Below, one piece after another: positions 15,133 to 22,989 of a stretch of 25,068 nucleotides of DNA; positions within the stretch are counted from its first letter, which is position 1, and every line of letters starts with the position of its first letter. The translations under genes and the position numbers were made by a program. The stretch is taken from NCBI GenBank assembly GCA_002427745.1, contig DIYF01000104.1, positions 4,080-29,147 of the forward strand. The letters run 5' to 3'. The stretch is from Roseivirga sp. UBA6061. GTDB taxonomy: Bacteria > Bacteroidota > Bacteroidia > Cytophagales > Cyclobacteriaceae. The notes under the pieces were generated by a model. The model was not told the origin of the DNA. It did not search any database and saw only the letters and a list, made by a program, of their open reading frames with translations.

Positions 15133-18055
15133 AAGCCATATGTTCTGTGAGAATTCGAATCTTTACGCGGGTGCCGGCCGCCTGATTACCATCAAACAAA
15201 TCCTCCGTTACCACTTCCCCGGAGCCTTCTCCCTTGTGTTTCCGAACCAGCTCATTCACAATTTTTGTACCCATACTGTTTTGTTTGGGCTGAACCTGGT
15301 CTTTTCTCCCCACCCCGTTATCGAGTACTTCAAAGTACAAAGCTTCTCCATCTTTGCGAATGGTAACATCGATCTGTCCCCTTTTCTTACCTTTTAATGG
15401 CATAATACCATGCCAGATAGCATTTTCCACGTGAGGCTGCATGATCATACTGGGTACTGACTCGAGCAAATTGACATCTTCATCGATGTGAATTTCGTAA
15501 TCGAACTTGTCGTTGAGTCGCAGGTTTTCCAGATCCATATAAAGTCTCAGTGTTTCCAGTTCATCGTTCAGTGCCACCATGGAAAGGTCTGAGAATTCCA
15601 GCACCCTGCGAATAAGTTTACCAAACTTAGCCAGGTATTGATAAGCGCTGTCGGGATCTTCGTCCAGCACCATATTCTGGATAGAATTGAGAGAATTGAA
15701 GATGAAATGTGGATTGAGTTGCGACTGCAACGCTTTGCGCTCAGCCTCGGCTATCCTTAACTGAAATTCAAACTTTCGCTCTTGTTTCAACTTGTTTTTA
15801 CGGATGATGGCATTGGTGATCAATACCAGGGCCACCAAAATGGTCAAAGACACCAGGCTGATAAACCACCAGGTAAGCCAAAAAGGTGTGGCAATACTGA
15901 ATTCGGTTTCTGCCAGCTCACTCTCATCACCAAAAGCACTGATGGCTTTCACCTGAAAAGTGTAATCTCCCTGCTTGAGATTGCTAAAGCTGAGCACATT
16001 CTGGTCTGTGGTTCTCCAGCTTTCATCAAGGCCCAGCATGCGATACCGGTAAGTCATTCTATCCAGACTCTGAAAGTGGAGCCCATCGAATCTGACGGTA
16101 ATGTTCTTTACTCCATAATCTACTTCCTGCCTTTCTTTACTCAATGGCAAATCATCAGCCAGAACGGTGTTCATGCTTACCAGTGGAGAAGTTTTAGGCG
16201 ACTGCCATTCTGCGATATTGATGCGGGAAATACCCTTACTGGTAGCAGCAAAGAGATACTCATTGTGGATCAGCAGATCATTCACATCTTCTGACAAAAG
16301 GCCATCGGTAGATCTTATGGAAGAAATATGCCAGTCACCCTGGTTCAGGGCTACCTGATTAACTCCTGTATTGGTAGCAATCCAGAAAGTAGAATTATTT
16401 TCCGCATACACTTTCCGGTTAATATCCGAAGACATCCCGTTCTCTTCTGAAAACCTGACCCAATTACCATCTTTCAAAAGGAAAGTGCCCAGACCATTGG
16501 TGGCCAGAAGGTAGGAGGAGTCGTTAAGTACTTTGATATCGTTGATCACGTAATCCTTCACAGGCAGCTCAGGGACTTTCTGATAACTAAAGTCAGCATC
16601 AAGAAAGTAAAGCCCCACCGCGGTAGAAATGAGCAGTCCCTCCCGGTAAATCTCCATATCGGTGATTGATCCTCCGCTCGGAATGTTGGCAACGGTAGGG
16701 TAGTTTTTGAACCAGGTTGTCAGGTAAGGCAATTTGTTTTCATGTTCTCTTCTGAATCGCCCCAACATGACATCGCGATCAAAGATATGTATCATATTAG
16801 TGGTACCCGCCACTATGAGACTATCTGACCAGGGTAGTACCACCTTTACCGATCCATTTAACCGGCTGAATTCGTCCCGGCCGTTTTTAAGAATGATCCC
16901 TTCTTCAATAACAAAAAGATCACTGTCGGAATCTGTCAGCTCAGTAATCTGCCTGACGCGAGATCTTCTGCCATGACGAAAAAGGCTCCAGCTCTTGCTG
17001 ACATTCGGGCCTATTTTCCCAACCTGCCCCTTGTTAGCACCAAACCACAAGAGATTATCTTTCGCGTACAGTACGGTAGTATTGCCAATGGCCTTATTTT
17101 CAATAGTCTCTATTGCTCCTTTTTCAAGTGATGACACAAAAAATACACCATCACCAAAAGTGGTAAACCAATAACTACCTTCACGATCCTTTAGCACATG
17201 GGTTATCTGTTTGTCTTCCAGAAAATAGGTAGCCGTACGGTCGGTTTTATCCACTTTTATGGCCCCGGAAAAAGTACAGGCCCAAACCTCTCCCCCGGTG
17301 TAGTGATGAACCTTAGTGACATCTTTGGAAATCGAGTCTTTTTCATCCAGAAGTGTATTTAAATAGGGCATGGGTCGTGAAGGAAGACCCGCAGGCAAAT
17401 AGACCCTATGAGGTGCAATAAAGGCTGAATAAGTATCAACTGTCATCAGCTCATTTTCTTTTTTAGTGTCCTTGTCCGGGTTTAGGGGATAGGCCAGCCA
17501 GCCATAGCCTGTACTACACCAGACCACCCCATCTTTTTCCATGAAGGAGACTGCTCTCAATGATACAGGGTCATCGAAATCTTCCGAATTTTTCACTACT
17601 CCGTCTCTTCCCACCATAGCAATCCGGGTCTTGGTTGAAAACCAGATATTGCCTTTGGAGTCTTCAAAAATATTGGTGTAAAAGTTTTTGAATCTGATGG
17701 CCGCTATGAGCTCGCTATTGTTTTTGTTGTAAAAGCGCCCCTCATGGTAGTAGCTCATCTGGCCATTAAAAGCTGAAAACCAAATGCGCCCCTGGCTGTC
17801 CTGATCAATGCGAAATATTTCGTTATCAGCCAGACCATCTCTCATATAGAAGTTTTCGAAACTGCGCCCGTTATAGCGACTGACTCCCGTCTCGGTTCCA
17901 AACCATATATAGCCTTTGTCATCCTGCAGAGCGCAATACACGTTATCACCCGCCAGGCCATTTTGAACCGTGAGATTGATCTTGGTCAGCTCAAATTCCT
18001 GGGCTTGCAGCACAGCACAGCACAGGGTAAAAAATAGAACGAAGGCCTTTTTCAC
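15125..18055 (-). CDS. LytS-type sensor histidine kinase with Reg_prop propeller and Y_Y_Y domain
   Basis: I chose the GTG at 18055 (reads MKKAFVLFFTL, signal peptide ending LQAQ, 976 residues); a TTG at 18064 is the alternative. The periplasmic part (about 22-690) has Reg_prop-type propeller repeats (LQDDKGYIWFGTETGVSRYN; QDSQGRIWFSAFNGQMSYY; FEDSKGNIWFSTKTRIAM), then a Y_Y_Y domain (about 690-760, MTYRYRMLGLDESWRTT, FQVKAISAFGDES). A membrane segment (WWFISLVSLTILVALVLI) leads to a short coiled coil and a His_kinase domain with QLNPHFIFNSLNSIQ (His about 783), then an HATPase with N-box HVENAIWHGI and EVLDNGVGRKD. No fused receiver or AraC domain is present, so it is a classical kinase for the overlapping LytTR regulator. 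The ligand is unknown; related propeller kinases often sense carbohydrate-derived signals. Confidence 0.95.
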   Translation of the reverse strand: MKKAFVLFFTLCCAVLQAQEFELTKINLTVQNGLAGDNVYCALQDDKGYIWFGTETGVSRYNGRSFENFYMRDGLADNEIFRIDQDSQGRIWFSAFNGQMSYYHEGRFYNKNNSELIAAIRFKNFYTNIFEDSKGNIWFSTKTRIAMVGRDGVVKNSEDFDDPVSLRAVSFMEKDGVVWCSTGYGWLAYPLNPDKDTKKENELMTVDTYSAFIAPHRVYLPAGLPSRPMPYLNTLLDEKDSISKDVTKVHHYTGGEVWACTFSGAIKVDKTDRTATYFLEDKQITHVLKDREGSYWFTTFGDGVFFVSSLEKGAIETIENKAIGNTTVLYAKDNLLWFGANKGQVGKIGPNVSKSWSLFRHGRRSRVRQITELTDSDSDLFVIEEGIILKNGRDEFSRLNGSVKVVLPWSDSLIVAGTTNMIHIFDRDVMLGRFRREHENKLPYLTTWFKNYPTVANIPSGGSITDMEIYREGLLISTAVGLYFLDADFSYQKVPELPVKDYVINDIKVLNDSSYLLATNGLGTFLLKDGNWVRFSEENGMSSDINRKVYAENNSTFWIATNTGVNQVALNQGDWHISSIRSTDGLLSEDVNDLLIHNEYLFAATSKGISRINIAEWQSPKTSPLVSMNTVLADDLPLSKERQEVDYGVKNITVRFDGLHFQSLDRMTYRYRMLGLDESWRTTDQNVLSFSNLKQGDYTFQVKAISAFGDESELAETEFSIATPFWLTWWFISLVSLTILVALVLITNAIIRKNKLKQERKFEFQLRIAEAERKALQSQLNPHFIFNSLNSIQNMVLDEDPDSAYQYLAKFGKLIRRVLEFSDLSMVALNDELETLRLYMDLENLRLNDKFDYEIHIDEDVNLLESVPSMIMQPHVENAIWHGIMPLKGKKRGQIDVTIRKDGEALYFEVLDNGVGRKDQVQPKQNSMGTKIVNELVRKHKGEGSGEVVTEDLFDGNQAAGTRVKIRILTEHMAYD

Positions 18056-18332
18056 AGTTGCCAATTAAGTAGGATTACACCTGTGAAACAAATAGAGCGG
18101 GCCTTGATGCTTAGAGAAGGAGGCAGTAAACCTGCTCTTTTGAGTGGATGAGAAGGCTCTCAAGGAAGCCATCCCAACCGCTCGTTTTATTGAGCCTGAA
18201 TGGCTCTGCAAGGCCTGAAATCATACGGCTTAAGGAGTAATTGAAAAGAGCTGGATATTTCTTCAACCTGCCTGAAAGGTTATCGTTTATTGAAGCAAAC
18301 TCATCTTTACACCAGAAACTGGCTCAGTAGAT
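18056..18332. promoter_or_regulatory. Divergent intergenic region between kinase and + strand genes
   Basis: About 277 bp separate the divergent kinase and zinc-ribbon gene starts and must hold promoters for both. I see no convincing consensus promoter (TAnnTTTG type), strong hairpin, GGGGGACA box or cassette repeat here. Confidence 0.4.
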
Positions 18333-18617
18333 ATGTCGGAGAAAAGATGTCCCCACTGTGGTAAGTGGACTACCTGGACGCAAAACCTGGAAGATACTTG
18401 TCAGCACTGTCATAAGTCTCTCGGAGGAAGATACCTTGTGGAGCAGAAAGAGCGGATCAGGAAAGATCAGGAAAAGAAACGGGAGTGGATTTTTAAGATC
18501 AATCAAAAGGATCATCCTATTGTCAGTTTTATGAAAAAGGCTGCCAATTTGTTCTATTTCGTCTTTTTTATGATCGTGAGTTTCATTGTCTGGCTGATAG
18601 CTGCCCTACCCGGATGA
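18333..18617 (+). CDS. Small zinc-ribbon membrane protein
   Basis: This 94-residue protein has an N-terminal zinc ribbon (C6-P-H-C9 and C23-Q-H-C26) followed by a strongly charged linker (VEQKERIRKDQEKKREW, about 36-52) and one C-terminal membrane segment (about 70-92, FYFVFFMIVSFIVWLIAALP). It is a tail-anchored or single-pass membrane protein with a cytoplasmic zinc ribbon. Its stop overlaps the next ATG by 4 bp (ATGA), so the two genes are translated from one message. It is one of only two + strand genes and interrupts the cassette array. I do not recognise a specific function. Confidence 0.82.
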   Translation: MSEKRCPHCGKWTTWTQNLEDTCQHCHKSLGGRYLVEQKERIRKDQEKKREWIFKINQKDHPIVSFMKKAANLFYFVFFMIVSFIVWLIAALPG

Positions 18618-18997
18618 TTCTGAAAAATACTTTTTTTCTGACTTGCTGCCTGCTATTCTGGGTGAACCAGGCCCTGGAAAAAGCCGGGATCATTATTCCT
18701 TTTGTACATGCCTATGCTGATGATCTGCTGGCCATGCCGGTGGTATTCGGCATCACACTGCAAAGCATGCGCTGGATATACCCGGGAGGAGGTCTTCTTG
18801 TTTTTTCCAAAGCCCATGTGATCTCTGGCTGGCTGTATTTTTCTCTTTTGATGGAAGCTGGTCTGCCACGGATTTCCGCTACCTATACAGCCGACATATG
18901 GGATGTAGTCTGTTATGGCATAGGCAGTCTGGCTTTTTGGTTTTGGATGAACCTGCCAGAAGTAAAAGAGTCACATGGCCTGGAGAAACTTACTTAA
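18614..18997 (+). CDS. Small multi-pass membrane protein of a Bacteroidota family
   Basis: This 127-residue protein has about four hydrophobic segments (about 4-21, 40-57, 62-82, 94-113) and conserved-looking polar motifs (HAYADDLLAMPVVFG, YTADIWDVVCYGIGSLAFW). From memory it resembles short Bacteroidota proteins sometimes labelled magnesium/citrate transporter; that name is doubtful for a protein this short. It starts inside the stop of the zinc-ribbon gene (4-bp overlap). Its last 27 bp overlap the 3' end of the convergent small HTH gene 18971-19249, so transcription from either side could interfere with the other. Confidence 0.8.
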   Translation: MILKNTFFLTCCLLFWVNQALEKAGIIIPFVHAYADDLLAMPVVFGITLQSMRWIYPGGGLLVFSKAHVISGWLYFSLLMEAGLPRISATYTADIWDVVCYGIGSLAFWFWMNLPEVKESHGLEKLT

Positions 18998-19249
18998 AAT
19001 AGTCTCTTCTGGTTTGATTGTCAGCTTCTTTCTCAGCCGGTGCTTGGCTTTCTTCACACTGTCCGGAGTGATGTTGAGCAGTGTGGCAATTTCCTTAGTA
19101 GACAGATTGGCTTTAAGCATCACACACAGGCGCAGGTCATACTCTGTAAGCATGGGATAAGCCGCAGCCAGTCTGGCCCGAAGCTCACGGTGTATACCCT
19201 GCAGCTCGATAATCAGATGGTCTACCACTTGTCTTTCCTGTGCTGTCAT
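18971..19249 (-). CDS. Stand-alone small LuxR-type HTH protein
   Basis: This 92-residue protein has a more diverged N-terminus (MTAQERQVVDHLIIELQGIH) and a core with CVMLKANLSTKEIATLLNIT and PDSVKKAKHRLRKKL. The tail TIKPEETILSKFLQAM is unique. Its final 27 bp overlap the 3' end of the convergent membrane-protein gene. Unlike the other copies, the next gene downstream on its strand is not a TPR-HTH gene: two + strand genes intervene before the LytS kinase. The ATG is preceded at about 10 bp by ATTGGTT tandem units. DNA binding is expected, with a recognition helix the same as in the copies at 3999, 12334 and 24760. Confidence 0.87.
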   Translation of the reverse strand: MTAQERQVVDHLIIELQGIHRELRARLAAAYPMLTEYDLRLCVMLKANLSTKEIATLLNITPDSVKKAKHRLRKKLTIKPEETILSKFLQAM

Positions 19250-19383
19250 GGGTGGTTTATTGGTTATTGGTTAGGGTGAAACGAGTGCCTGCTTCTCCGG
19301 CTCCACATTTTTGACAAGGTCTCTCAAGTCTAAAATCTATCATCTTCAGTCTGTTCTCTAGTCTAAAGTCTCTCATCTAAAAT
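19250..19383. repeat. Intergenic cassette repeat, copy R4
   Basis: This is the longest copy. It shares GAAACGAGTGCCTGCTTCTC with R0 and has the invariant 17-mer at 19328-19344, followed by AGTCT-rich degenerate repeats (TCAGTCTGTTCTCTAGTCTA) up to the stop of the NHL protein gene. R0 and R4 form one subtype; R1, R2 and R3 form another. Confidence 0.8.
19259..19272. repeat. Tandem array, two copies of 7-bp ATTGGTT
   Basis: Two perfect 7-bp units lie 10 bp from the small HTH ATG. The unit is one base shorter than in the arrays at 4272 and 8287 but keeps the GGTTA theme. Confidence 0.7.
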
Positions 19384-20040
19384 CTAGGTGGTAGGTACCT
19401 TACTGGTCTTGGTGTCATTCTTTTGTTGGAAATCGTTTCGATCCACGGCATTGATGACGCCATCCAGGTTAAAATCTCCATTGGTACTGTTATATGTAAA
19501 TGCTCCTCCGTTCTGCGTCCGCCAGGCAGTCAGATCGGCTGCATCTACATCTCCGTCTCCATCCGCGTCACCAGCAGACATGGCGAATTTGCCGGTAGAC
19601 AAGGTGGTCAGTGCAGTGGTTGTCTGATAGGTATTGGCGGACAGGGTAGTAAAGTCGATGGCATAAATATCACTCCCGTTTGCAGATATGGGATCAGCCG
19701 ACATAACCGGCAGGTGATTGCGATGGTAGACCACCACAAAGAAGTCCGCACCGCTGTTTCCTGTGAGTGAAACTGTCAGATTGCTTGTACCATCTGTTGA
19801 TTTGATCGTACCGTCATTCATCAGAAAGCCTGCAGCCGAACCCACCCTGGTAGATTCAAGTGCTGCGGACGCTGAGGTGGCTTCTCTTAGCTCCACCAGC
19901 ACCCAATCTACTGCACCAGCCGGCACGGAACCGGCCGTTTCCCCTGCTGAATGTCCGTTGATACTGTAAGGTTGAGCTGTGGGAATACTGGCGTTGAGCA
20001 AGGTATTCAGGTCAGAACCATTGTAGGCTCCTTCCAGAAA
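19384..20040 (-). repeat. C-terminal secreted-protein module, copy 5
   Basis: This 218-codon module is similar to copies 2-4 but more diverged than 3 is from 4 (FLEGAYNGSDLNTLLNASIP, SANGSDIYAIDF). Confidence 0.9.
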
Positions 20041-21045
20041 AACAGTGGCGGCTACTGTGGCAGAATTCGGGGGCACCACTACAGCCGGGCCGTCAAACTT
20101 TTGAATGCGTTTATTGCCCCTATCCACCAGCCAAAGATCTCCATCTGATTGAAAAGCCAGATCAACCACACCATTGTTGGAAGCGAACTGACCGTTGCCG
20201 CTTCCCAGACTTCCAAATTGATCGCTGTATGTCCCGGCTGATGAAAAAATCTGAACTCTCTCGTTGTTGCGATCGGCTACATAGATTTCTCCCGTACCGG
20301 GATGAATGGCAATAGAGTTGATTTGACTAAACTGGCCATTCCCTGTACCAGCACTGCCGAATTTGGCTAAAAAGGTTCCTGTGTTGGAAAATTTTTGTGC
20401 TCTCGAATTGCCTCTGTCTGCCACCCAAAGGTTGCCATCATTATCAAAAGCAAGGTCTACCGCCCCATTGTTACTGGCAAACTGACCATCTCCGCTGCCT
20501 GCTCCTCCCCATTGGGTTTGATATTCTCCGGCACTATTGAATTTCTGAATGCGCTCGTTGTTCCTGTCGGCTATATAAATGTTTCCAGCTGCATCAATCG
20601 CAATGCTGTTGGGATTATCAAACTGGCCGTTACCTGAACCGGATGATCCGAACTGATCAAGGTATGTGCCTGTATTTGAGAATTTCTGCACTCTGAAGTT
20701 TCCCCGGTCAACCACCCATACATTACCCGAGGGGTCAATGGCAATGTCTACTGCCCCATTATTACTGGCAAACTGCCCATTGCCACTTCCGGCACTTCCC
20801 CATTGAGCAATAAAACTTCCGGCACTGTTGAATTTCTGAATGCGCTCGTTGTTCCTGTCAGCTACATAAATGTTGCCCTCGCTATCTATGGCCAACCCAT
20901 TTGGGTTATCAAACTGACTGTTTCCGGAACCGGAAGAACCTAACTGATCAAGATAGGTAGGGGTTTGTGCCTGAGCCCTGAGGCTGAGAGCTATGATCGT
21001 GCAAAGGCAAAGTAGTGCAGGTGAAAACCTATTGAATTTTGACAT
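19384..21045 (-). CDS. Secreted NHL-repeat beta-propeller protein with C-terminal dockerin-like module
   Basis: The protein has 553 residues from the ATG at 21045; a TTG two codons upstream is less likely. The signal peptide ends near RAQAQ (about 27). Residues 31-320 contain six NHL blades arranged as three near-identical 97-residue double-blade units: odd blades end IYVADRNNERIQKF, even blades end (V/L)W(V/L)(V/A)DRGN-x-R-x-QKF. Six blades fit a closed propeller. Residues 336-553 are the shared module with HRNHLPVMSA, paired calcium loops and the tail TKTSKVPTT. It lies 80 bp downstream of the TPR-HTH gene 21126-22853. NHL propellers usually bind ligands or proteins; the partner here is unknown. 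Confidence 0.92.
   Translation of the reverse strand: MSKFNRFSPALLCLCTIIALSLRAQAQTPTYLDQLGSSGSGNSQFDNPNGLAIDSEGNIYVADRNNERIQKFNSAGSFIAQWGSAGSGNGQFASNNGAVDIAIDPSGNVWVVDRGNFRVQKFSNTGTYLDQFGSSGSGNGQFDNPNSIAIDAAGNIYIADRNNERIQKFNSAGEYQTQWGGAGSGDGQFASNNGAVDLAFDNDGNLWVADRGNSRAQKFSNTGTFLAKFGSAGTGNGQFSQINSIAIHPGTGEIYVADRNNERVQIFSSAGTYSDQFGSLGSGNGQFASNNGVVDLAFQSDGDLWLVDRGNKRIQKFDGPAVVVPPNSATVAATVFLEGAYNGSDLNTLLNASIPTAQPYSINGHSAGETAGSVPAGAVDWVLVELREATSASAALESTRVGSAAGFLMNDGTIKSTDGTSNLTVSLTGNSGADFFVVVYHRNHLPVMSADPISANGSDIYAIDFTTLSANTYQTTTALTTLSTGKFAMSAGDADGDGDVDAADLTAWRTQNGGAFTYNSTNGDFNLDGVINAVDRNDFQQKNDTKTSKVPTT
20086..20955 (-). repeat. Three tandem 291-bp units coding paired NHL blades
   Basis: Residues 31-127, 128-224 and 225-320 align as a repeat of two blades each. 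The first two are closest (YLDQ(L/F)GSSGSG at each start, FSNTGT at each end). The DNA shows matching blocks such as GAATTTCTGAATGCGCTCG recurring. Confidence 0.85.
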
Positions 21046-21125
21046 AACCAAAGTTGGCTATTGCCATGTGATGCCCGTTAAAAACCAGCCGGACAAGAGC
21101 AAGACATATCCCGATTTGTAATGGA

Positions 21126-22853
21126 CTAAGCCTTCTGAATAAAGCTTTCCAGCTGGGGGTAAGTGGTAAAGGCAAGTTTCTGCCGCAGGCGGTACTTCGC
21201 CTTGGCCACACTGTCTGCAGAGATATTGAGCACCTGACTGATCTCCTTATTGGAGAGGTTTACCTTGATAAGTGAGGCGAGTCGCTGATCGTAAGAGCTC
21301 AGTTCACTACTATGGGCCAGCAGCTTATTAAAAAATTCAGGGTAGGCTTTCTCAAACTGCAGCTTAAAGTGAAGCCAGTCTTTTTCATCGTGCAGGTGAG
21401 GTGCTATACTATCGGTTATCTGCCCATAATCCAGTGTAGAGATTTTGTCTTCGATGGATTGGTGTTCCTCCAGGCGTGCCTTTAGTTCTTCCAGAATTTG
21501 GTTTTTATGAATGAGCTGGTTCGTGTAATTGGCGATCTCTTCCTTTTTCAGTTCCAGCTCCCTCATTGTCAGCTCAGACTCGCTCTGGGCCTGTAACTTG
21601 TCTTTTTCTGACAGGGCCATATTACGCTGATAGCGCAATCTCGATATATAAAAAGCAATCACCGATATAATAATCACCGCAACGATACCGATGAGCAATA
21701 CATTCCTTTGGAAGGTCCTTAATTCGGTTTCCTTCTCTGCCAGTTCCTGGTCCTTCTTAATACGATCGGTCTCAAAACGCTTTTCAAGTGCCAGGATTTC
21801 ATTCTGCTTATTTTTCACTAAAAAAGAGTCATTCAGAATGCGCCAGTTGGACAGATAGATGTAGGCGGAATCGAACTGGTCAAGCTGCCGGAAAGAATCG
21901 GCCAGTTCAAGTGAGATGTCTCGTTGCCCGACCAGGGATTCGAGCCTCGAGGCAAACTTCAGCCCTTCTCTGTAGTTTCGAATGGCCTCATCATACTTAC
22001 CAACTCCGGCATACAACAAGCCAATATTGTAGTAGCTGTCAGAGATATTCTTCTTGTTGCTGAGCTGTAGTCGTACATCCAAAGCTGCTTCAAAACCCAC
22101 AATGGCCTCTTCTGTCTTTCCCTGAAGATAGGCTACTATGGCAAGATTGTTAAACCCATGGGCCACTCCCCTGAGGTCTCCATTAGCCTTATGCCCATCC
22201 AGGGCCTTTTGGTAGTAATAGGCAGCAGAATCGAGCTGTTTGAGTTTGGAGTAGTAGGTGCCGAAAGAACCGTATAGTTTTACCTGACTGGGGGGAGACA
22301 ACTGATCAAAGTGATTTCTGGCGATGGAGAAATATTTGTAGGCCAGGTCCATATCTCCCATCAGCATATACAGCAGGCCAACATTATACTCAACATTATA
22401 GGCAGTCTCTTCCTTTCTGATTCTCTCCGTTTCGGATTTCACCGCCAGATAGCTGTCAAGCGCATTCTTATAGTCCCCTTTGATGTAATAGGAATTCCCC
22501 AGAATGAGCATAACGCTGGAATACAGGAGGGAAGAATCGCGTTCGGCCTGACTAATACGAGCCAAAGTCCCTTTCAACACATTAATAGATGAGTCGGCCA
22601 GTTCTCTCTGACCCAATACAACACCACGAAAGTAGCTCACATAGAGCATGCCTCTCTCATCAGATTCAGCCTGGGATAAACGCTCCAGGTCATCTGTATG
22701 AAAGCTTATAGAATCGGGGTTGGCCTGTTCCTTTGCAATGAGCTTCTTGATATGCCGGATTTTACTCTCTGTTTCGGATACTTCCTGAGCCTGTGAAGAA
22801 AAGAACAGGCAAAGTGCCATCGAGCAGATTCCAATATATTTTCTTAGCAACAT
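21126..22853 (-). CDS. TPR sensor / LuxR-type HTH membrane regulator
   Basis: The protein has 575 residues from an ATG, with a signal peptide of about 23 residues (ends SSQAQ). TPR-like repeats run from about 95 to 310 (YNVEYNVGLLYMLMGDMDLA; VAHGFNNLAIVAYLQGKTEE; SDSYYNIGLLYAGVGKYDEA). A membrane segment lies at about 385-404, then a coiled coil (405-465) and an HTH (about 520-560: DQRLASLIKVNLSNKEISQV, LNISADSVAKAKYRLRQKL). It is a tandem paralogue of the protein at 22990-24717: same length, C-terminal 192 residues about 85% identical by hand count, sensor part more diverged. Two GGGGGACA boxes 43 bp apart precede it. It lies 80 bp upstream of the NHL protein gene, its likely target. Confidence 0.92.
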   Translation of the reverse strand: MLLRKYIGICSMALCLFFSSQAQEVSETESKIRHIKKLIAKEQANPDSISFHTDDLERLSQAESDERGMLYVSYFRGVVLGQRELADSSINVLKGTLARISQAERDSSLLYSSVMLILGNSYYIKGDYKNALDSYLAVKSETERIRKEETAYNVEYNVGLLYMLMGDMDLAYKYFSIARNHFDQLSPPSQVKLYGSFGTYYSKLKQLDSAAYYYQKALDGHKANGDLRGVAHGFNNLAIVAYLQGKTEEAIVGFEAALDVRLQLSNKKNISDSYYNIGLLYAGVGKYDEAIRNYREGLKFASRLESLVGQRDISLELADSFRQLDQFDSAYIYLSNWRILNDSFLVKNKQNEILALEKRFETDRIKKDQELAEKETELRTFQRNVLLIGIVAVIIISVIAFYISRLRYQRNMALSEKDKLQAQSESELTMRELELKKEEIANYTNQLIHKNQILEELKARLEEHQSIEDKISTLDYGQITDSIAPHLHDEKDWLHFKLQFEKAYPEFFNKLLAHSSELSSYDQRLASLIKVNLSNKEISQVLNISADSVAKAKYRLRQKLAFTTYPQLESFIQKA

Positions 22854-22861
22854 ATCTTAGA

Positions 22862-22912
22862 TGTCCCCCAAGATATAAAGTTCAAAGGGCAATCAGGCAA
22901 AAGCTGTCCCCC
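22862..22912 (-). promoter_or_regulatory. Paired GGGGGACA boxes, 43-bp spacing
   Basis: TGTCCCCC occurs at 22862-22869 and 22905-22912 on the plus strand (GGGGGACA on the coding strand), 9-59 bp upstream of the ATG at 22853. The same pair with the same 43-bp spacing precedes the paralogous gene starting at 24717. Candidate operator or promoter element, possibly autoregulatory. Confidence 0.5.
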
Positions 22913-22989
22913 TCACCAATGTGTGATGTCTTACCAGATTCTGATCAGGACATGTGATAAGGCAACTATCGGGAGACGAAACTCCCTGG

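Noticed and set aside
14381..15139. An 11-bp inverted repeat, ATGGCTTATGA (14381-14391) and TCATAAGCCAT (15129-15139), flanking the LytTR gene.
   Set aside because: Pairs of 11-mers like this are expected many times by chance in 25 kb, and both copies overlap the ends of coding sequence. There is no transposase or target duplication.
22971..22986. GGGAG-ACGAAA-CTCCC hairpin after the TPR-HTH gene ending at 22990, considered as a terminator.
   Set aside because: The stem is only 5 bp and no T-run follows in the direction of transcription.
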